This document shows, in pieces, positions 35,980 to 45,416 of a DNA stretch of 53,301 bases (position 1 is the stretch's first letter; the number at the start of each line of letters is the position of its first letter). The position numbers were made by a program, and so were the translations under genes. The notes beneath the pieces are model-generated. The model did no database searches. It was given only the letters and a program-made list of their open reading frames with translations, and was not told the origin of the DNA. Source of the DNA: Pseudomonadota bacterium (GTDB taxonomy: Bacteria; Pseudomonadota; Gammaproteobacteria; Burkholderiales; Thiobacillaceae); contig JAURYL010000065.1 in assembly GCA_030653935.1 (NCBI GenBank), positions 1-53,301 on the forward strand. Reading direction: 5' to 3'.

Positions 35980-37060
35980 GGCTGTTTTCGCAAATCATGT
36001 TGTTATTCCTCCCGACCGAGTGCCATGGCGAGCCAGTGAGCGGGTTTGGTGCTACCCGGTGGTTCACGGTCCATCGCGCGGAACCAGCCCAGGTAGTTTT
36101 CCAGGTAGCACGTGGCCACGCCGCGAAACTTATAAACCCAGGATTTGAGTCTGCTGTGATACGCATTGACGTTTTGTACGTGCCAGGCGCCGTCGACGCG
36201 GATACCTGCCGAAAGGTTGACGGCATGATGTTCCACGCCCAGTTTGCGTGCCGCGCCGGCCAGCGCAGAGCTGCCGTCGGTACAGAGCACGACGTCCCTC
36301 GTCAGGAACGGCTTCAGCGCGGCAGACAGCGTCGTGATGTCCATTGCCTTCAAGACGCAATCCATCGTCGCCCCGGAGCGATCCCGTGCAACCAGTACCG
36401 GCACCTGCTCGTGCGAGAGCCCGCGCTTGGCGGCACGGCCACCGCGCCTGCGCGCCTTCCGTTCAAGGCCGCTTCGCTTTCCCTTGAACGACAGCAAGAA
36501 CATCGTTTCGTCAGCCTCGGCAATGCCGGTCAGCACGCGCGGCTGGACGGTCTGGGGTTGCGCCAGGAACCGATGTCGCCAGCGGTGCGCGGTACTGACG
36601 TGAATGCAAAGCGCATCCGCGACCTGATGCAGCGTCAAACCGTCTCGCAGCGCCATGGCCTGGTCAAGCCACTTGCCGCGCTTGTGCAAGCCGCACAGCG
36701 GCGTGCCGGTCAAGGCGCTGAACGTCTTGCTGCATTCCCGGCAGCGGTAGCGTTGCAATCCGTTGGCGTGACCGTGCCGAATCACACGCCTGGATTCGCA
36801 ATGTGGGCACGATGCCGCAGGAGCGAAACGGCTCTCAATAATCACGGTCGATGCCGGCTGCGCATCCAGCGAGGCCAATTCGGCGGACACAATCTTGCGC
36901 TGCACGGGCGTCAACTGCCGCAACGCGACCGTAAGTCGTTTCAACGCTGGCTTCCTCATTTCCGACTCCTGGAATACCCGACGCACCTGCGTCGCGTAAA
37001 CCAGTATCCGCCCCAGAAGGCTCACCAGATGAGCTACCAACATGATTTGCGAAAACAGCT
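35980..37060 (-). mobile_element. IS1595-family insertion sequence
   Basis: About 1.08 kb bounded by 22-base inverted repeats (GCTGTTTTCGCAAATCATGT at 35981 onward, and its complement ending at 37059) and by 8-base direct repeats. It holds one transposase gene reading right to left. The ends are identical over 22 bases and the transposase is intact, so it may still be active. Confidence 0.88.
36003..36959 (-). CDS. IS1595-family transposase
   Basis: A transposase of 318 residues with an N-terminal zinc ribbon (CPHCESRRVIRHGH ... YRCRECSKTF) and an ISXO2-type DDE/N domain (GIAEADETMF, LCTDGSSAL, and ENYLGWFR near the C-terminus). I chose ATG 36959 because CCAGGAG lies just upstream; the frame continues further back into the terminal repeat. 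The stop is directly beside the left inverted repeat. The reading frame is intact. Confidence 0.88.
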   Translation of the reverse strand: MRKPALKRLTVALRQLTPVQRKIVSAELASLDAQPASTVIIESRFAPAASCPHCESRRVIRHGHANGLQRYRCRECSKTFSALTGTPLCGLHKRGKWLDQAMALRDGLTLHQVADALCIHVSTAHRWRHRFLAQPQTVQPRVLTGIAEADETMFLLSFKGKRSGLERKARRRGGRAAKRGLSHEQVPVLVARDRSGATMDCVLKAMDITTLSAALKPFLTRDVVLCTDGSSALAGAARKLGVEHHAVNLSAGIRVDGAWHVQNVNAYHSRLKSWVYKFRGVATCYLENYLGWFRAMDREPPGSTKPAHWLAMALGREE

Positions 37061-37068
37061 TTCGCTAT
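37061..37068 (+). repeat. Right target-site duplication of the insertion sequence
   Basis: TTCGCTAT, matching the left copy at 35972-35979. Confidence 0.8.
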
Positions 37069-37105
37069 CGCTCAACCCATCCTACCGAGCGACAGGGTGT
37101 GCCGC

Positions 37106-37465
37106 TTACGCCGCACCCGCCAGCAGGCTTTCGTAGGGGATGCGCAGGCCGTCATGCAGGCGCTTGATCATGCGCAGGCTTAGGGGGCGTTTGCGGTTGA
37201 GCACTTCGGATACCCGGCCGCTGGGGCCGATGTAGGCTTCCAGGTCGCGCGGCGTCAGGCCTTGTTGTTCCATGCGGAATTTGATGGCCTCGATGGGGTC
37301 CGCCGGGCCGATGGGGGTGTGCTTGTTCTCATAGGCCTCGATCAAGGTCACCAGCACTTCCATCTCGTCCGCTTCCGGTGTGTCCTCTTCAGCCTGGAAC
37401 ACGGCTTCGAGGCGACGGAAGGCGGCGCGCAAGTCGGCGTCGTTATGGATCGGTTTAATGGTCAT
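37106..37465 (-). CDS. higA: HigA-type antitoxin with helix-turn-helix
   Basis: A 119-residue antitoxin. The N-terminal part (about 1-65) should bind the toxin. The C-terminal helix-turn-helix (EQQGLTPRDLEAYIGPSGRVSEVLNRKR, split across residues 66-95) binds DNA. It overlaps the toxin gene by 11 bases and is the second gene of the pair, as in HigBA systems. It probably represses its own promoter at the palindrome 37775-37795. Confidence 0.88.
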   Translation of the reverse strand: MTIKPIHNDADLRAAFRRLEAVFQAEEDTPEADEMEVLVTLIEAYENKHTPIGPADPIEAIKFRMEQQGLTPRDLEAYIGPSGRVSEVLNRKRPLSLRMIKRLHDGLRIPYESLLAGAA

Positions 37466-37763
37466 TGACGGTCTCCACGTCGATACAGTCGTACTGCGTG
37501 TGGGTGCCGACGAATTTCACCCAGACGATGCCGGCGCGGTACTGCATTTCCACCACCAGGCGGTATTTATTGCCGCCGATATTGAACACGACCCGGTTAT
37601 TCCCACAGATGCTGGCATTGCCGTAGCGCGCCTTGACTGCCTGGGGCGATGTCCAAGCCGACTTCCATGCTTCCTCATACCAGCTTTCCAGCGGCCCACG
37701 GGAGTCACTGAATTCAGGTTGCTTCCAGAATCGCTTCAAGGTGTTCTTGGCGATGATCCGCAT
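37455..37763 (-). CDS. higB: HigB-type toxin (mRNA interferase)
   Basis: A 102-residue basic protein of the HigB/RelE-like fold, with the typical start MRIIAKNTLKRFW, the central FNIGGNKYRLVVEMQYRAG and the ending KFVGTHTQYDCID. Such toxins cut mRNA on the ribosome. It is first in the operon, followed by the antitoxin. Residues usually needed for cleavage (Lys, Arg and the HxxYD-like end) are kept, so it looks functional. Confidence 0.9.
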   Translation of the reverse strand: MRIIAKNTLKRFWKQPEFSDSRGPLESWYEEAWKSAWTSPQAVKARYGNASICGNNRVVFNIGGNKYRLVVEMQYRAGIVWVKFVGTHTQYDCIDVETVNDH

Positions 37764-37774
37764 GGTTTATCCGT

Positions 37775-37795
37775 ATTCTCCCGATACGGGAGAAT
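37775..37795. promoter_or_regulatory. Operator palindrome of higBA
   Basis: ATTCTCCCG and CGGGAGAAT around a 3-base centre: a perfect 9-base inverted repeat placed at the predicted start site of higBA. A second palindrome (CCGTAT ... ATACGG) overlaps it. This is the expected autoregulation site for the HigA antitoxin. Confidence 0.78.
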
Positions 37796-37822
37796 TCTAG
37801 CCAGCCGTTGTGAGTCCGGCAA
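37794..37822 (-). promoter_or_regulatory. Promoter of higBA
   Basis: On the minus strand, TTGCCG (37822-37817) and TAGAAT (37799-37794) are 17 bases apart. The operator palindrome overlaps the -10 and the start site. Confidence 0.7.
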
Positions 37823-37856
37823 GAAGGATGGCCAAATGCATCCTTGACCCGTCTTC

Positions 37857-37881
37857 ATGTTTGACCCGATTACTCGGGTAT
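37857..37881 (+). promoter_or_regulatory. IscR-like box over the cysE promoter
   Basis: A 25-base site with TTGACC near its left and TCGGG near its right, the spacing of type 1 IscR sites. 18 of 25 positions match the site before iscR (38679-38703). It covers the -35 of a promoter TTGACC (37861-37866) 17 bases from CATACT (37884-37889). Confidence 0.55.
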
Positions 37882-37918
37882 TGCATACTTTCAAGACTTT
37901 TTCATCCTGAATCGCCTC

Positions 37919-38668
37919 ATGTTCAAACATTTGCGGGAAGACATCAGCGTCGTGTTCGACCGGGACCCGGCGGCGCGCACTTTTTTCGAGGTACTCACCA
38001 CCTATCCCGGCCTGCACGCGATTCTTTGGCACCGCATGTCGCATAGGCTGTGGAACGCCGGGTTCAAATGGCTGGCGCGTCTGTCCAGCGCGTTCGCCCG
38101 CTGGTTCACCGGGATCGAGATTCATCCGGGGGCGAGCATCGGCCGCCGCGTGTTCATCGACCACGGCATGGGTGTGGTGGTCGGTGAGACGGCCATCATC
38201 GGCGACGACTGCACGCTGTATCACGGTGTCACTCTCGGCGGCACCTCCTGGAACAAGGGCAAGCGCCATCCCACGCTGGAGGCCGGCGTGATCATCGGTG
38301 CCGGCGCCAAGATTCTCGGCCCCATCACCCTGGGGCCCGGCGCCAAGGTGGGGTCTAACGCGGTGGTGGTGAAGGATGTACCGGCGGGCGCCACGGCGAT
38401 CGGCATCCCGGCCCGCATCCTTGACCCGGAGTTGGACAAGGTGCGCGAGGAAGCCGCGAAGAAGTTGGGTTTCTCGGCTTATGCCGTGTCCAGCGACATG
38501 AACGACCCGGTGGCGAAGGCCATCCACGGTCTGGTCGACCATTCCGCGCTGACCGATCAGCGCATCGAGTGGATCGTCGCCGAATTGAAGCGTCTGGGCG
38601 GCGCCAGCGAAACCGGCAAGACCGACGATCACTTCGATCCTGCTTACCTGAATAAAATAGTCGGCTAA
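37919..38668 (+). CDS. cysE: Serine O-acetyltransferase
   Basis: CysE makes O-acetylserine, the carbon skeleton for cysteine. An N-terminal helical domain is followed by a left-handed beta helix of hexapeptide repeats ([35 protein letters not shown]). The catalytic His is in the IDHGMG loop and another in YHGVTLGG. The 249 residues are complete. Cysteine is the sulfur donor for IscS, whose operon follows, and the shared promoter box suggests coordinated control. Confidence 0.96.
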   Translation: MFKHLREDISVVFDRDPAARTFFEVLTTYPGLHAILWHRMSHRLWNAGFKWLARLSSAFARWFTGIEIHPGASIGRRVFIDHGMGVVVGETAIIGDDCTLYHGVTLGGTSWNKGKRHPTLEAGVIIGAGAKILGPITLGPGAKVGSNAVVVKDVPAGATAIGIPARILDPELDKVREEAAKKLGFSAYAVSSDMNDPVAKAIHGLVDHSALTDQRIEWIVAELKRLGGASETGKTDDHFDPAYLNKIVG

Positions 38669-38678
38669 GGGCTGGATA

Positions 38679-38703
38679 ATAGTTGACCAAATTAATCGGG
38701 ATT
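38679..38703 (+). promoter_or_regulatory. IscR box over the iscR promoter
   Basis: A 25-base site beginning ATAGTTGACC with AATCGGG to its right, close to the type 1 IscR consensus. It overlaps the -35 TTGACC (38683-38688), 17 bases from TACAGT (38706-38711). Autorepression by [2Fe-2S]-IscR is expected. Confidence 0.72.
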
Positions 38704-38744
38704 AGTACAGTGTCGGTATCTTCCATCAAACATCGAGGTTCACC

Positions 38745-39230
38745 ATGCGCCTAACCACCAAAGGACGTTTCGCGGTAACCGCGATGATCGATCTGGGCAT
38801 GCGCCATCAGCGCGGCCCCATCACCTTGGCCGGCATCAGCGAGCGGCAACGTATCTCCCTGTCCTATCTGGAGCAGTTGTTCGGCCGCCTGCGTCGTCAG
38901 GGCATCGTCGACAGCGTGCGTGGTCCCGGTGGCGGTTACACCCTGGCCAGGCCGCTGGAGGAAATCTCCGTGGCGGCAATCATTCGCGCCGTGGACGAGC
39001 CGATCGACGCCACCCAGTGTGGCGGCCTGGGCAATTGCCACGATGACCGTGAATGCATGACGCACGATCTGTGGACGAACCTGAATACGCGCATCTACGA
39101 TTACCTGGAATCGGTCACGCTGGGCGAACTGGTCGCCAAGCAATTGGTAAAACAGGCGCAGGAAGCGGAGTCCCCGCGCAAGGAAACGCGCCGCGTGATC
39201 GGCTCGGCGGAAATCAAAGCCGCGTACTAA
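38745..39230 (+). CDS. iscR: Iron-sulfur cluster regulator IscR
   Basis: An Rrf2-family repressor that senses iron-sulfur status by holding a [2Fe-2S] cluster. The winged helix spans residues 1-75. The cluster ligands Cys92, Cys98, Cys104 and His107 are all present in the CGGLGNCHDDRECMTH stretch. It is 161 residues long. It heads iscSUA-hscBA-fdx-iscX and has its own box upstream. Confidence 0.96.
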   Translation: MRLTTKGRFAVTAMIDLGMRHQRGPITLAGISERQRISLSYLEQLFGRLRRQGIVDSVRGPGGGYTLARPLEEISVAAIIRAVDEPIDATQCGGLGNCHDDRECMTHDLWTNLNTRIYDYLESVTLGELVAKQLVKQAQEAESPRKETRRVIGSAEIKAAY

Positions 39231-39285
39231 CAACGCAAACGCAGAACAACGCAAACGCAGGCGCAGCTGACGGAGCTTTATTGAT

Positions 39286-40497
39286 ATGGTCAAAACCCCC
39301 ATTTACCTCGACTACTCGGCCACCACGCCGGTGGACCCGCGCGTGGCCGCGAAGATGATTCCCTACCTCACCGAGATGTTCGGCAATCCGGCTTCGCGTT
39401 CCCACGTGTTCGGCTGGGATGCCGACAAAGGGGTGGAAGAGGCGCGCGGCCATGTCGCCGCGCTTGTGAACGCCGACCCCAGGGAAATCGTCTGGACTTC
39501 CGGTGCCACCGAATCCAACAACCTCGCCATCAAGGGCGCGGCGCATTTCTATCACGGCAAGGGCAAGCACCTGATCACGGTGAAAACCGAGCACAAGGCG
39601 GTGCTGGATACCTGCCGAGAACTGGAACGCGAAGGCTATGAAGTCACCTATCTGGGCGTGAAGCCGGATGGCCTGATCGACCTGGAAGAACTCAAGGCCG
39701 CGATGCGTCCCGACACCATCCTGGTCTCCGTGATGTTCGTGAACAACGAGATCGGCGTGATCCAGGACATTCCGGCCATCGGCGAGCTGTGTCGCTCCAA
39801 AGGCATCCTGTTTCATGTCGACGCCGCGCAAGCCGCCGGCAAGGTGGAAATCGACCTGGGCAAGCTCAAGGTCGATCTGATGTCCTTTTCCGCGCACAAG
39901 ACTTACGGCCCGAAAGGTATCGGCGCCCTGTACGTGCGTCGGAAACCGCGTGTGCGCCTGGAAGCGCAGATGCACGGTGGCGGCCACGAGCGCGGCATGC
40001 GCTCCGGCACCCTGGCCACCCACCAGATCGTCGGCATGGGCGAAGCCTTCCGTCTCGCCAAGCTGGAAATGGGCGCCGAGACCGAACGCATCCGCTCCCT
40101 GCGCGACAAGTTGTACCAGGGTTTTCTGGATATGGAAGAAGTGCACCTGAATGGTGACTTCGAGCGCCGAATCGCCGGCAACCTCAACATCAGCTTCAAC
40201 TTCGTCGAAGGCGAAAGCCTGATCATGGCGATCAAGGATCTGGCGGTATCGAGCGGTTCCGCCTGCACCTCCGCCAGCCTGGAGCCGTCCTACGTGCTCA
40301 AGGCGCTGGGGCGCAACGACGAACTGGCGCACAGTTCCATCCGCTTCACCATCGGCCGCTTCACCACCGAGGAAGAGATCGACTACACCATCAAGCTCCT
40401 GCACGAAAAGATCGGCAAGCTGCGCGAAATGTCGCCGCTGTGGGAGATGTTCAAGGATGGTGTCGACCTCGATACGGTGCAGTGGGCGGCCCACTGA
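39286..40497 (+). CDS. iscS: Cysteine desulfurase IscS
   Basis: A PLP enzyme that takes sulfur from cysteine and passes it to IscU. The PLP lysine is Lys205 ([10 protein letters not shown]) and the persulfide Cys327 lies in [10 protein letters not shown]. At 403 residues it is one residue from the E. coli length and spacing. The ATG is 55 bases after iscR. Confidence 0.98.
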   Translation: MVKTPIYLDYSATTPVDPRVAAKMIPYLTEMFGNPASRSHVFGWDADKGVEEARGHVAALVNADPREIVWTSGATESNNLAIKGAAHFYHGKGKHLITVKTEHKAVLDTCRELEREGYEVTYLGVKPDGLIDLEELKAAMRPDTILVSVMFVNNEIGVIQDIPAIGELCRSKGILFHVDAAQAAGKVEIDLGKLKVDLMSFSAHKTYGPKGIGALYVRRKPRVRLEAQMHGGGHERGMRSGTLATHQIVGMGEAFRLAKLEMGAETERIRSLRDKLYQGFLDMEEVHLNGDFERRIAGNLNISFNFVEGESLIMAIKDLAVSSGSACTSASLEPSYVLKALGRNDELAHSSIRFTIGRFTTEEEIDYTIKLLHEKIGKLREMSPLWEMFKDGVDLDTVQWAAH

Positions 40498-40515
40498 TTT
40501 GGTTAGGAGAAACAA

Positions 40516-40947
40516 ATGGCATACAGCGAACAGGTCCTCGACCACTACGAAAACCCCCGCAACGTCGGCGCCTTTGAAAAGGATGCCGGCGATGTCGGCA
40601 CCGGCATGGTCGGCGCGCCGGCCTGCGGTGACGTCATGAAGTTGCAGATTCGGGTCAATGAGCAGGGCATCATCGAAGACGCCAAGTTCAAGACCTACGG
40701 CTGCGGCTCGGCGATTGCCTCGTCTTCCCTGGTGACCGAATGGGTCAAGGGCAAGACCCTGGACGAGGCGATGAACCTCAAGAACACCCAGATCGCCGAA
40801 GAACTGGCGCTGCCGCCGGTGAAGATCCACTGTTCCATCCTGGCGGAAGACGCCATCAAGGCGGCGGTGGCTGATTACAAACAAAAGCACGGCAACAAGG
40901 CGGGCAGCACGGAATACACCGCCTGCAATCCGCCGGTTGCCGCGTAA
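40516..40947 (+). CDS. iscU: Iron-sulfur cluster scaffold IscU
   Basis: The scaffold on which [2Fe-2S] clusters are built. The ligands Cys37, Asp39, Cys63 and Cys105 and the HscA-binding LPPVK motif are present. The protein is 143 residues rather than about 128: a C-terminal tail ([18 protein letters not shown]) adds one more cysteine. A strong GGAGA site precedes the ATG. Confidence 0.97.
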   Translation: MAYSEQVLDHYENPRNVGAFEKDAGDVGTGMVGAPACGDVMKLQIRVNEQGIIEDAKFKTYGCGSAIASSSLVTEWVKGKTLDEAMNLKNTQIAEELALPPVKIHCSILAEDAIKAAVADYKQKHGNKAGSTEYTACNPPVAA

Positions 40948-40957
40948 GGAGCTCGTC

Positions 40958-41281
40958 ATGGCTGTCACCCTTTCCGAACGCGCCGCCACCCACGTCAAGA
41001 ACTTCCTCGCAAAACGGGGTTCCGGGCTGGGTCTCAAGTTGGGCGTGCGCACCTCCGGTTGCTCCGGCATGGCCTACAAGCTGGAGTTCGTCGATGTCGA
41101 AGACCCGGAAGACACCAAGCTGGAGTGCCACGGCGTCACCGTTTACGTCGACCCCAAGAGCCTGTCCTACCTCGACGGGACGGAACTGGATTACGCGCGC
41201 GATGGCTTGAACGAAGGCTTCAAGTTCAACAACCCCAACGTCAAGTCCGCTTGCGGCTGCGGCGAGTCGTTCAACGTGTAG
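40958..41281 (+). CDS. iscA: Iron-sulfur carrier IscA
   Basis: An A-type carrier of 107 residues with Cys35 (TSGCSGMAY) and Cys99/Cys101 (ACGCGESF). ATG 40958 follows AAGGAG and gives the standard start [10 protein letters not shown]. The TAG stop is part of a GTAG-headed hairpin that ends in TTTT, directly before hscB. Confidence 0.97.
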   Translation: MAVTLSERAATHVKNFLAKRGSGLGLKLGVRTSGCSGMAYKLEFVDVEDPEDTKLECHGVTVYVDPKSLSYLDGTELDYARDGLNEGFKFNNPNVKSACGCGESFNV

Positions 41282-41304
41282 CGCCGGCGTACCCGCCGGC
41301 TTTT
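41278..41304 (+). repeat. GTAG-headed hairpin with T run, iscA/hscB gap
   Basis: GTAG, then GCCGGCG paired with CGCCGGC around a 4-base loop, then TTTT. It supplies the iscA stop codon. It looks like a weak intrinsic terminator and could reduce transcription of hscBA-fdx-iscX relative to iscSUA. Confidence 0.75.
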
Positions 41305-41305
41305 C

Positions 41306-41833
41306 ATGCTCGACTTCTCCCGCGACCACTTCGCCCTGTTCGACCTGCCCGCCAGCTACGCGCTGGATGGCGCGCGTCTGGATCAGGCCTATCGCGACAT
41401 CCAGTCGGAGATTCATCCGGATAAGTTCGCCCATGCGGGGGAGGCTGAGCAGCGTCTCTCCATGCAGTGGACCACTCGGGTGAACGAGGCTTACCAAACG
41501 CTGCGGCGGCCATTCGATCGCGCCAACTATTTGTTACAGCTGCAAGGCATCCACGCGATGGATGCCAACAACACCTCGATGCCGATGGATTTCCTGATGC
41601 AACACATGGAATGGAGCGAGGAATTGGCCGACGCAAAGAAAGCCCAGGATGTGGCGGTGCTGGATCGCCTGGAGAAGACTTTGCGTAACGAAGCACGTGA
41701 TTTCCAGGCGCAACTGGCTGAACAGATCGATCAGCACCACGATTACCCCGCCGCCAGTGAAACCCTGCGCAAACTGCGTTTCACCGACAAATTGCTGGCC
41801 GAGGTCGGCTCGGCATATGAGTTGATCGAATGA
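41306..41833 (+). CDS. hscB: Co-chaperone HscB
   Basis: A J-domain protein of 175 residues that brings IscU to HscA. The HPD tripeptide is in EIHPDKF, in the loop of the J-domain (1-75), and the C-terminal three-helix bundle binds IscU. It begins one base after the T run of the iscA hairpin. Confidence 0.95.
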   Translation: MLDFSRDHFALFDLPASYALDGARLDQAYRDIQSEIHPDKFAHAGEAEQRLSMQWTTRVNEAYQTLRRPFDRANYLLQLQGIHAMDANNTSMPMDFLMQHMEWSEELADAKKAQDVAVLDRLEKTLRNEARDFQAQLAEQIDQHHDYPAASETLRKLRFTDKLLAEVGSAYELIE

Positions 41834-41847
41834 GCGCCACCCCCTAG

Positions 41848-41948
41848 CCGTCATTCCCGCGAAAGCGGGAATCCAGTACGTTCTTCAAACTTGCCATTGA
41901 ACGGCAATCAGATCGACGACCTGGATTCCCGCTTTCGCGGGATTGATG
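41848..41948. repeat. Inverted pair of GTCATTCCCGCG palindromes, hscB/hscA gap
   Basis: The left copy (GTCATTCCCGCGAAAGCGGG) and the right, inverted copy are separated by about 45 bases. Each is itself a hairpin. The same family recurs at 53223-53293. It fills most of the 143-base gap between hscB and hscA; no gene is seen in it. Confidence 0.85.
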
Positions 41949-41976
41949 GGTACATCTACCGTCACTCTCATCCCCT

Positions 41977-43845
<1,869 letters not shown>

Positions 43846-43863
43846 ACCCCAACGAGCCTTGCC

Positions 43864-44202
43864 ATGCCCCAACTGATAGTCCTGCCCCACGTCGAACTCT
43901 GCCCTGATGGCGCCGTCATTGATGCCCAGAAAGGGGTTTCCATCTGCGACCTCCTTTTGGAAAACGGCATCGAGATCGAACACGCCTGCGAGAAATCCTG
44001 TGCCTGCACCACCTGTCACGTGGTCGTGCGCGAAGGCTTCAACAGCCTTTCCGAAGCCACCGAACTGGAGGACGATCTACTCGACAAGGCCTGGGGTCTG
44101 GAACCCACCTCGCGCCTGTCCTGCCAAGCCCTGATGGGCAAGGAAGACTTGGTGGTTGAAATCCCGAAATACACCATCAACATGGTCAAAGAGGGGCATT
44201 GA
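43864..44202 (+). CDS. fdx: ISC-type [2Fe-2S] ferredoxin
   Basis: An adrenodoxin-type ferredoxin of 112 residues that supplies electrons for cluster assembly. The four ligands are Cys42, Cys48 and Cys51 (in ACEKSCACTTC) and Cys87 (LSCQALM). It ends in YTINMVKEGH, typical of isc ferredoxins. Confidence 0.97.
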   Translation: MPQLIVLPHVELCPDGAVIDAQKGVSICDLLLENGIEIEHACEKSCACTTCHVVVREGFNSLSEATELEDDLLDKAWGLEPTSRLSCQALMGKEDLVVEIPKYTINMVKEGH

Positions 44203-44208
44203 GATGTT

Positions 44209-44273
44209 TCAATCCGCAGTCAACCTCATCTATCGGCTGAAAACCCGCCGACAGATAGAGGTCAGCGGATTGA
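44209..44273. repeat. Imperfect inverted repeat, fdx/iscX gap
   Basis: TCAATCCGC at 44209-44217 pairs with GCGGATTGA at 44265-44273, and pairing continues inward (CTCATCTATCGGC with CCGACAGATAGAG) with several mismatches. A smaller CCCCCTGAAGGGGG hairpin lies near 44340. The gap of about 170 bases contains only these structures and a 55-codon frame that I do not call a gene. Confidence 0.65.
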
Positions 44274-44374
44274 TCCACTCCCTGAAGGAAGTGGTTACTT
44301 CGTGCCACGATTGCATCGTGGTGTCAGCACTACGAATCCCCCTGAAGGGGGAGGTTTCGAACCGGAGTTAATTG

Positions 44375-44569
44375 ATGAAATGGACCGACACCCTGGATAT
44401 CGCCATCGCTCTGGCTGAGCATCACCCGGACGTGGACCCGCGCTACGTGCGCTTCACCGACCTGCATCGCTGGGTGATGGAGCTGGAGACGTTCTCCGAC
44501 GACGCCAACCGCTCTGGCGAAAAAATTCTTGAGGCCATCCAGGCCGCCTGGATCGAGGAAATGGATTGA
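44375..44569 (+). CDS. iscX: Iron-sulfur assembly protein IscX
   Basis: A 64-residue acidic protein (MKWTDTLDIAIALAEHHPDV ... DDANRSGEKILEAIQAAWIEE) matching IscX, which modulates IscS activity and may carry iron. It ends the isc operon. A TTG three bases upstream of the ATG is possible. The stop overlaps the next gene's TTG start. Confidence 0.93.
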   Translation: MKWTDTLDIAIALAEHHPDVDPRYVRFTDLHRWVMELETFSDDANRSGEKILEAIQAAWIEEMD

Positions 44570-45102
44570 AAGTCCTACTGGCTGTTCTCGCGTTCGCGTT
44601 GCTCCCGACAGCAGTCCAGGCGGAAAGCCTCGGCTTCAAGAACAACGATCTCGGTTCCCCCCTCGCCCGTGTCGCCAGCGACCCGCGTTATGCCTGCCGT
44701 GCCGTCAACACACCGATCGGCGACACCATTTGCAGCCTGCGCCCGAGTGAGGTGGAAACCATCGCCGGAGCGCCCGTGGCGGCGTTGTTCTACTTCTACG
44801 ATGCCAACAGCCTGAGCGGCATCCAGATCACCATCGCGGAAACGGATTTTCAGCGAGTGGTCGATGCCCTCGCCGCCAAATATGGTGCAGGCAAGTTGAG
44901 TAGCGAGAAGGTGAAAAACCTCAACGGCGCCGACTTCGAAAACCACACCTGGCGCTGGCAATACCCGGAAGCCAGCCTGCAAGCACAACGCTATGCCGGC
45001 CGAGTGGACAAATCGGTCATCCGCTATAGCGACGACCGCGCCGCCAGTCGGGTGAAACAACGTCGCGCCGCCGCCGCCAAAGACCCGCGCACGGATTTGT
45101 AG
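44566..45102 (+). CDS. Secreted protein of unknown function
   Basis: A 178-residue protein with a clear signal peptide (KVLLAVLAFALLPTAVQA, cut before ES). The mature part has a pair of cysteines (YACRAVNTPIGDTICSL) that could form a disulfide and a beta-rich pattern. I do not recognise the family. TTG start overlapping the iscX stop by 4 bases, so it is cotranscribed, but nothing in the protein points to iron-sulfur work. The C-terminal 25 residues are basic. Confidence 0.72.
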   Translation: MKVLLAVLAFALLPTAVQAESLGFKNNDLGSPLARVASDPRYACRAVNTPIGDTICSLRPSEVETIAGAPVAALFYFYDANSLSGIQITIAETDFQRVVDALAAKYGAGKLSSEKVKNLNGADFENHTWRWQYPEASLQAQRYAGRVDKSVIRYSDDRAASRVKQRRAAAAKDPRTDL

Positions 45103-45124
45103 GAAGGGTTGAGCGGTAGCCCGC

Positions 45125-45200
45125 GTAGGGCGGATGCGCGAAGGGCGAGCCGCCAACCTTGTGGTGTTGAATGGCGGAACCGCTGCGCGTTCCGCCCTAC
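45125..45200. repeat. GTAG-headed palindromic repeat pair
   Basis: GTAGGGCGGATGCGCG at the left and CGCGTTCCGCCCTAC at the right, with flanking CCCGC and GCGGG extending the stem. It belongs to the same family as 25462-25543 and 21016-21045. Confidence 0.85.
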
Positions 45201-45349
45201 GCGGGCTGGATACATGGGTTCGGCTGAGTGCGATTCAAACGGATGTGGAAACCATATAGGCATGGCGAGGTGATCGTGAAACATCCGCCGTGGGAGCGGG
45301 CTTGCCCGCGATTGGCAACGCTTTGTAGGCATCGCCGTGGAATATCGCA

Positions 45350-45378
45350 GTAGGGGCGGGTTTGAAACCCGCCCCTAC
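45350..45378. repeat. Near-perfect GTAG palindrome
   Basis: GTAGGGGCGGGTTT and its exact complement on either side of a single G, 29 bases in all. It starts with GTAG on both strands. Confidence 0.9.
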
Positions 45379-45416
45379 AACTATCATTGCGCGTCGCCGC
45401 CTACCGCTTCCGCCTC

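Larger units (their letters stand above)
35965..37085. repeat. GTAG-headed palindromic repeat split by an insertion sequence
   Basis: Joining 35965-35979 to 37069-37085 rebuilds a palindrome with GATGGGTT and AACCCATC arms and a CTAC (GTAG on the minus strand) foot at 37082-37085. The loop sequence TTCGCTAT is the target duplicated by the insertion. The two halves now lie about 1.1 kb apart. Confidence 0.75.
45103..45416. other. Gene-free stretch with several palindromic repeats
   Basis: About 310 bases without a gene. It holds a GTAGGGCGG pair (45125-45200), a GAGCGGGCTTGCCCGCGA palindrome near 45295, and a near-perfect palindrome at 45350-45378. No promoter was convincing. It separates the isc transcript from the HD-GYP gene and looks like a landing area for small repeats. 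Confidence 0.75.

Noticed and set aside
39214-41070. Open frame of 618 codons on the minus strand across iscS and iscU
   Set aside because: Antisense shadow of two clear isc genes with no family pattern or start signal.
44206-44220. GTTTCAATCCGC, which looks like the end of some CRISPR repeats
   Set aside because: Single occurrence with one inverted partner, no regularly spaced repeats or cas genes.
44204-44371. 55-codon frame between fdx and iscX
   Set aside because: It runs through an inverted repeat, has no ribosome-binding site and matches no known family; treated as structured gap.
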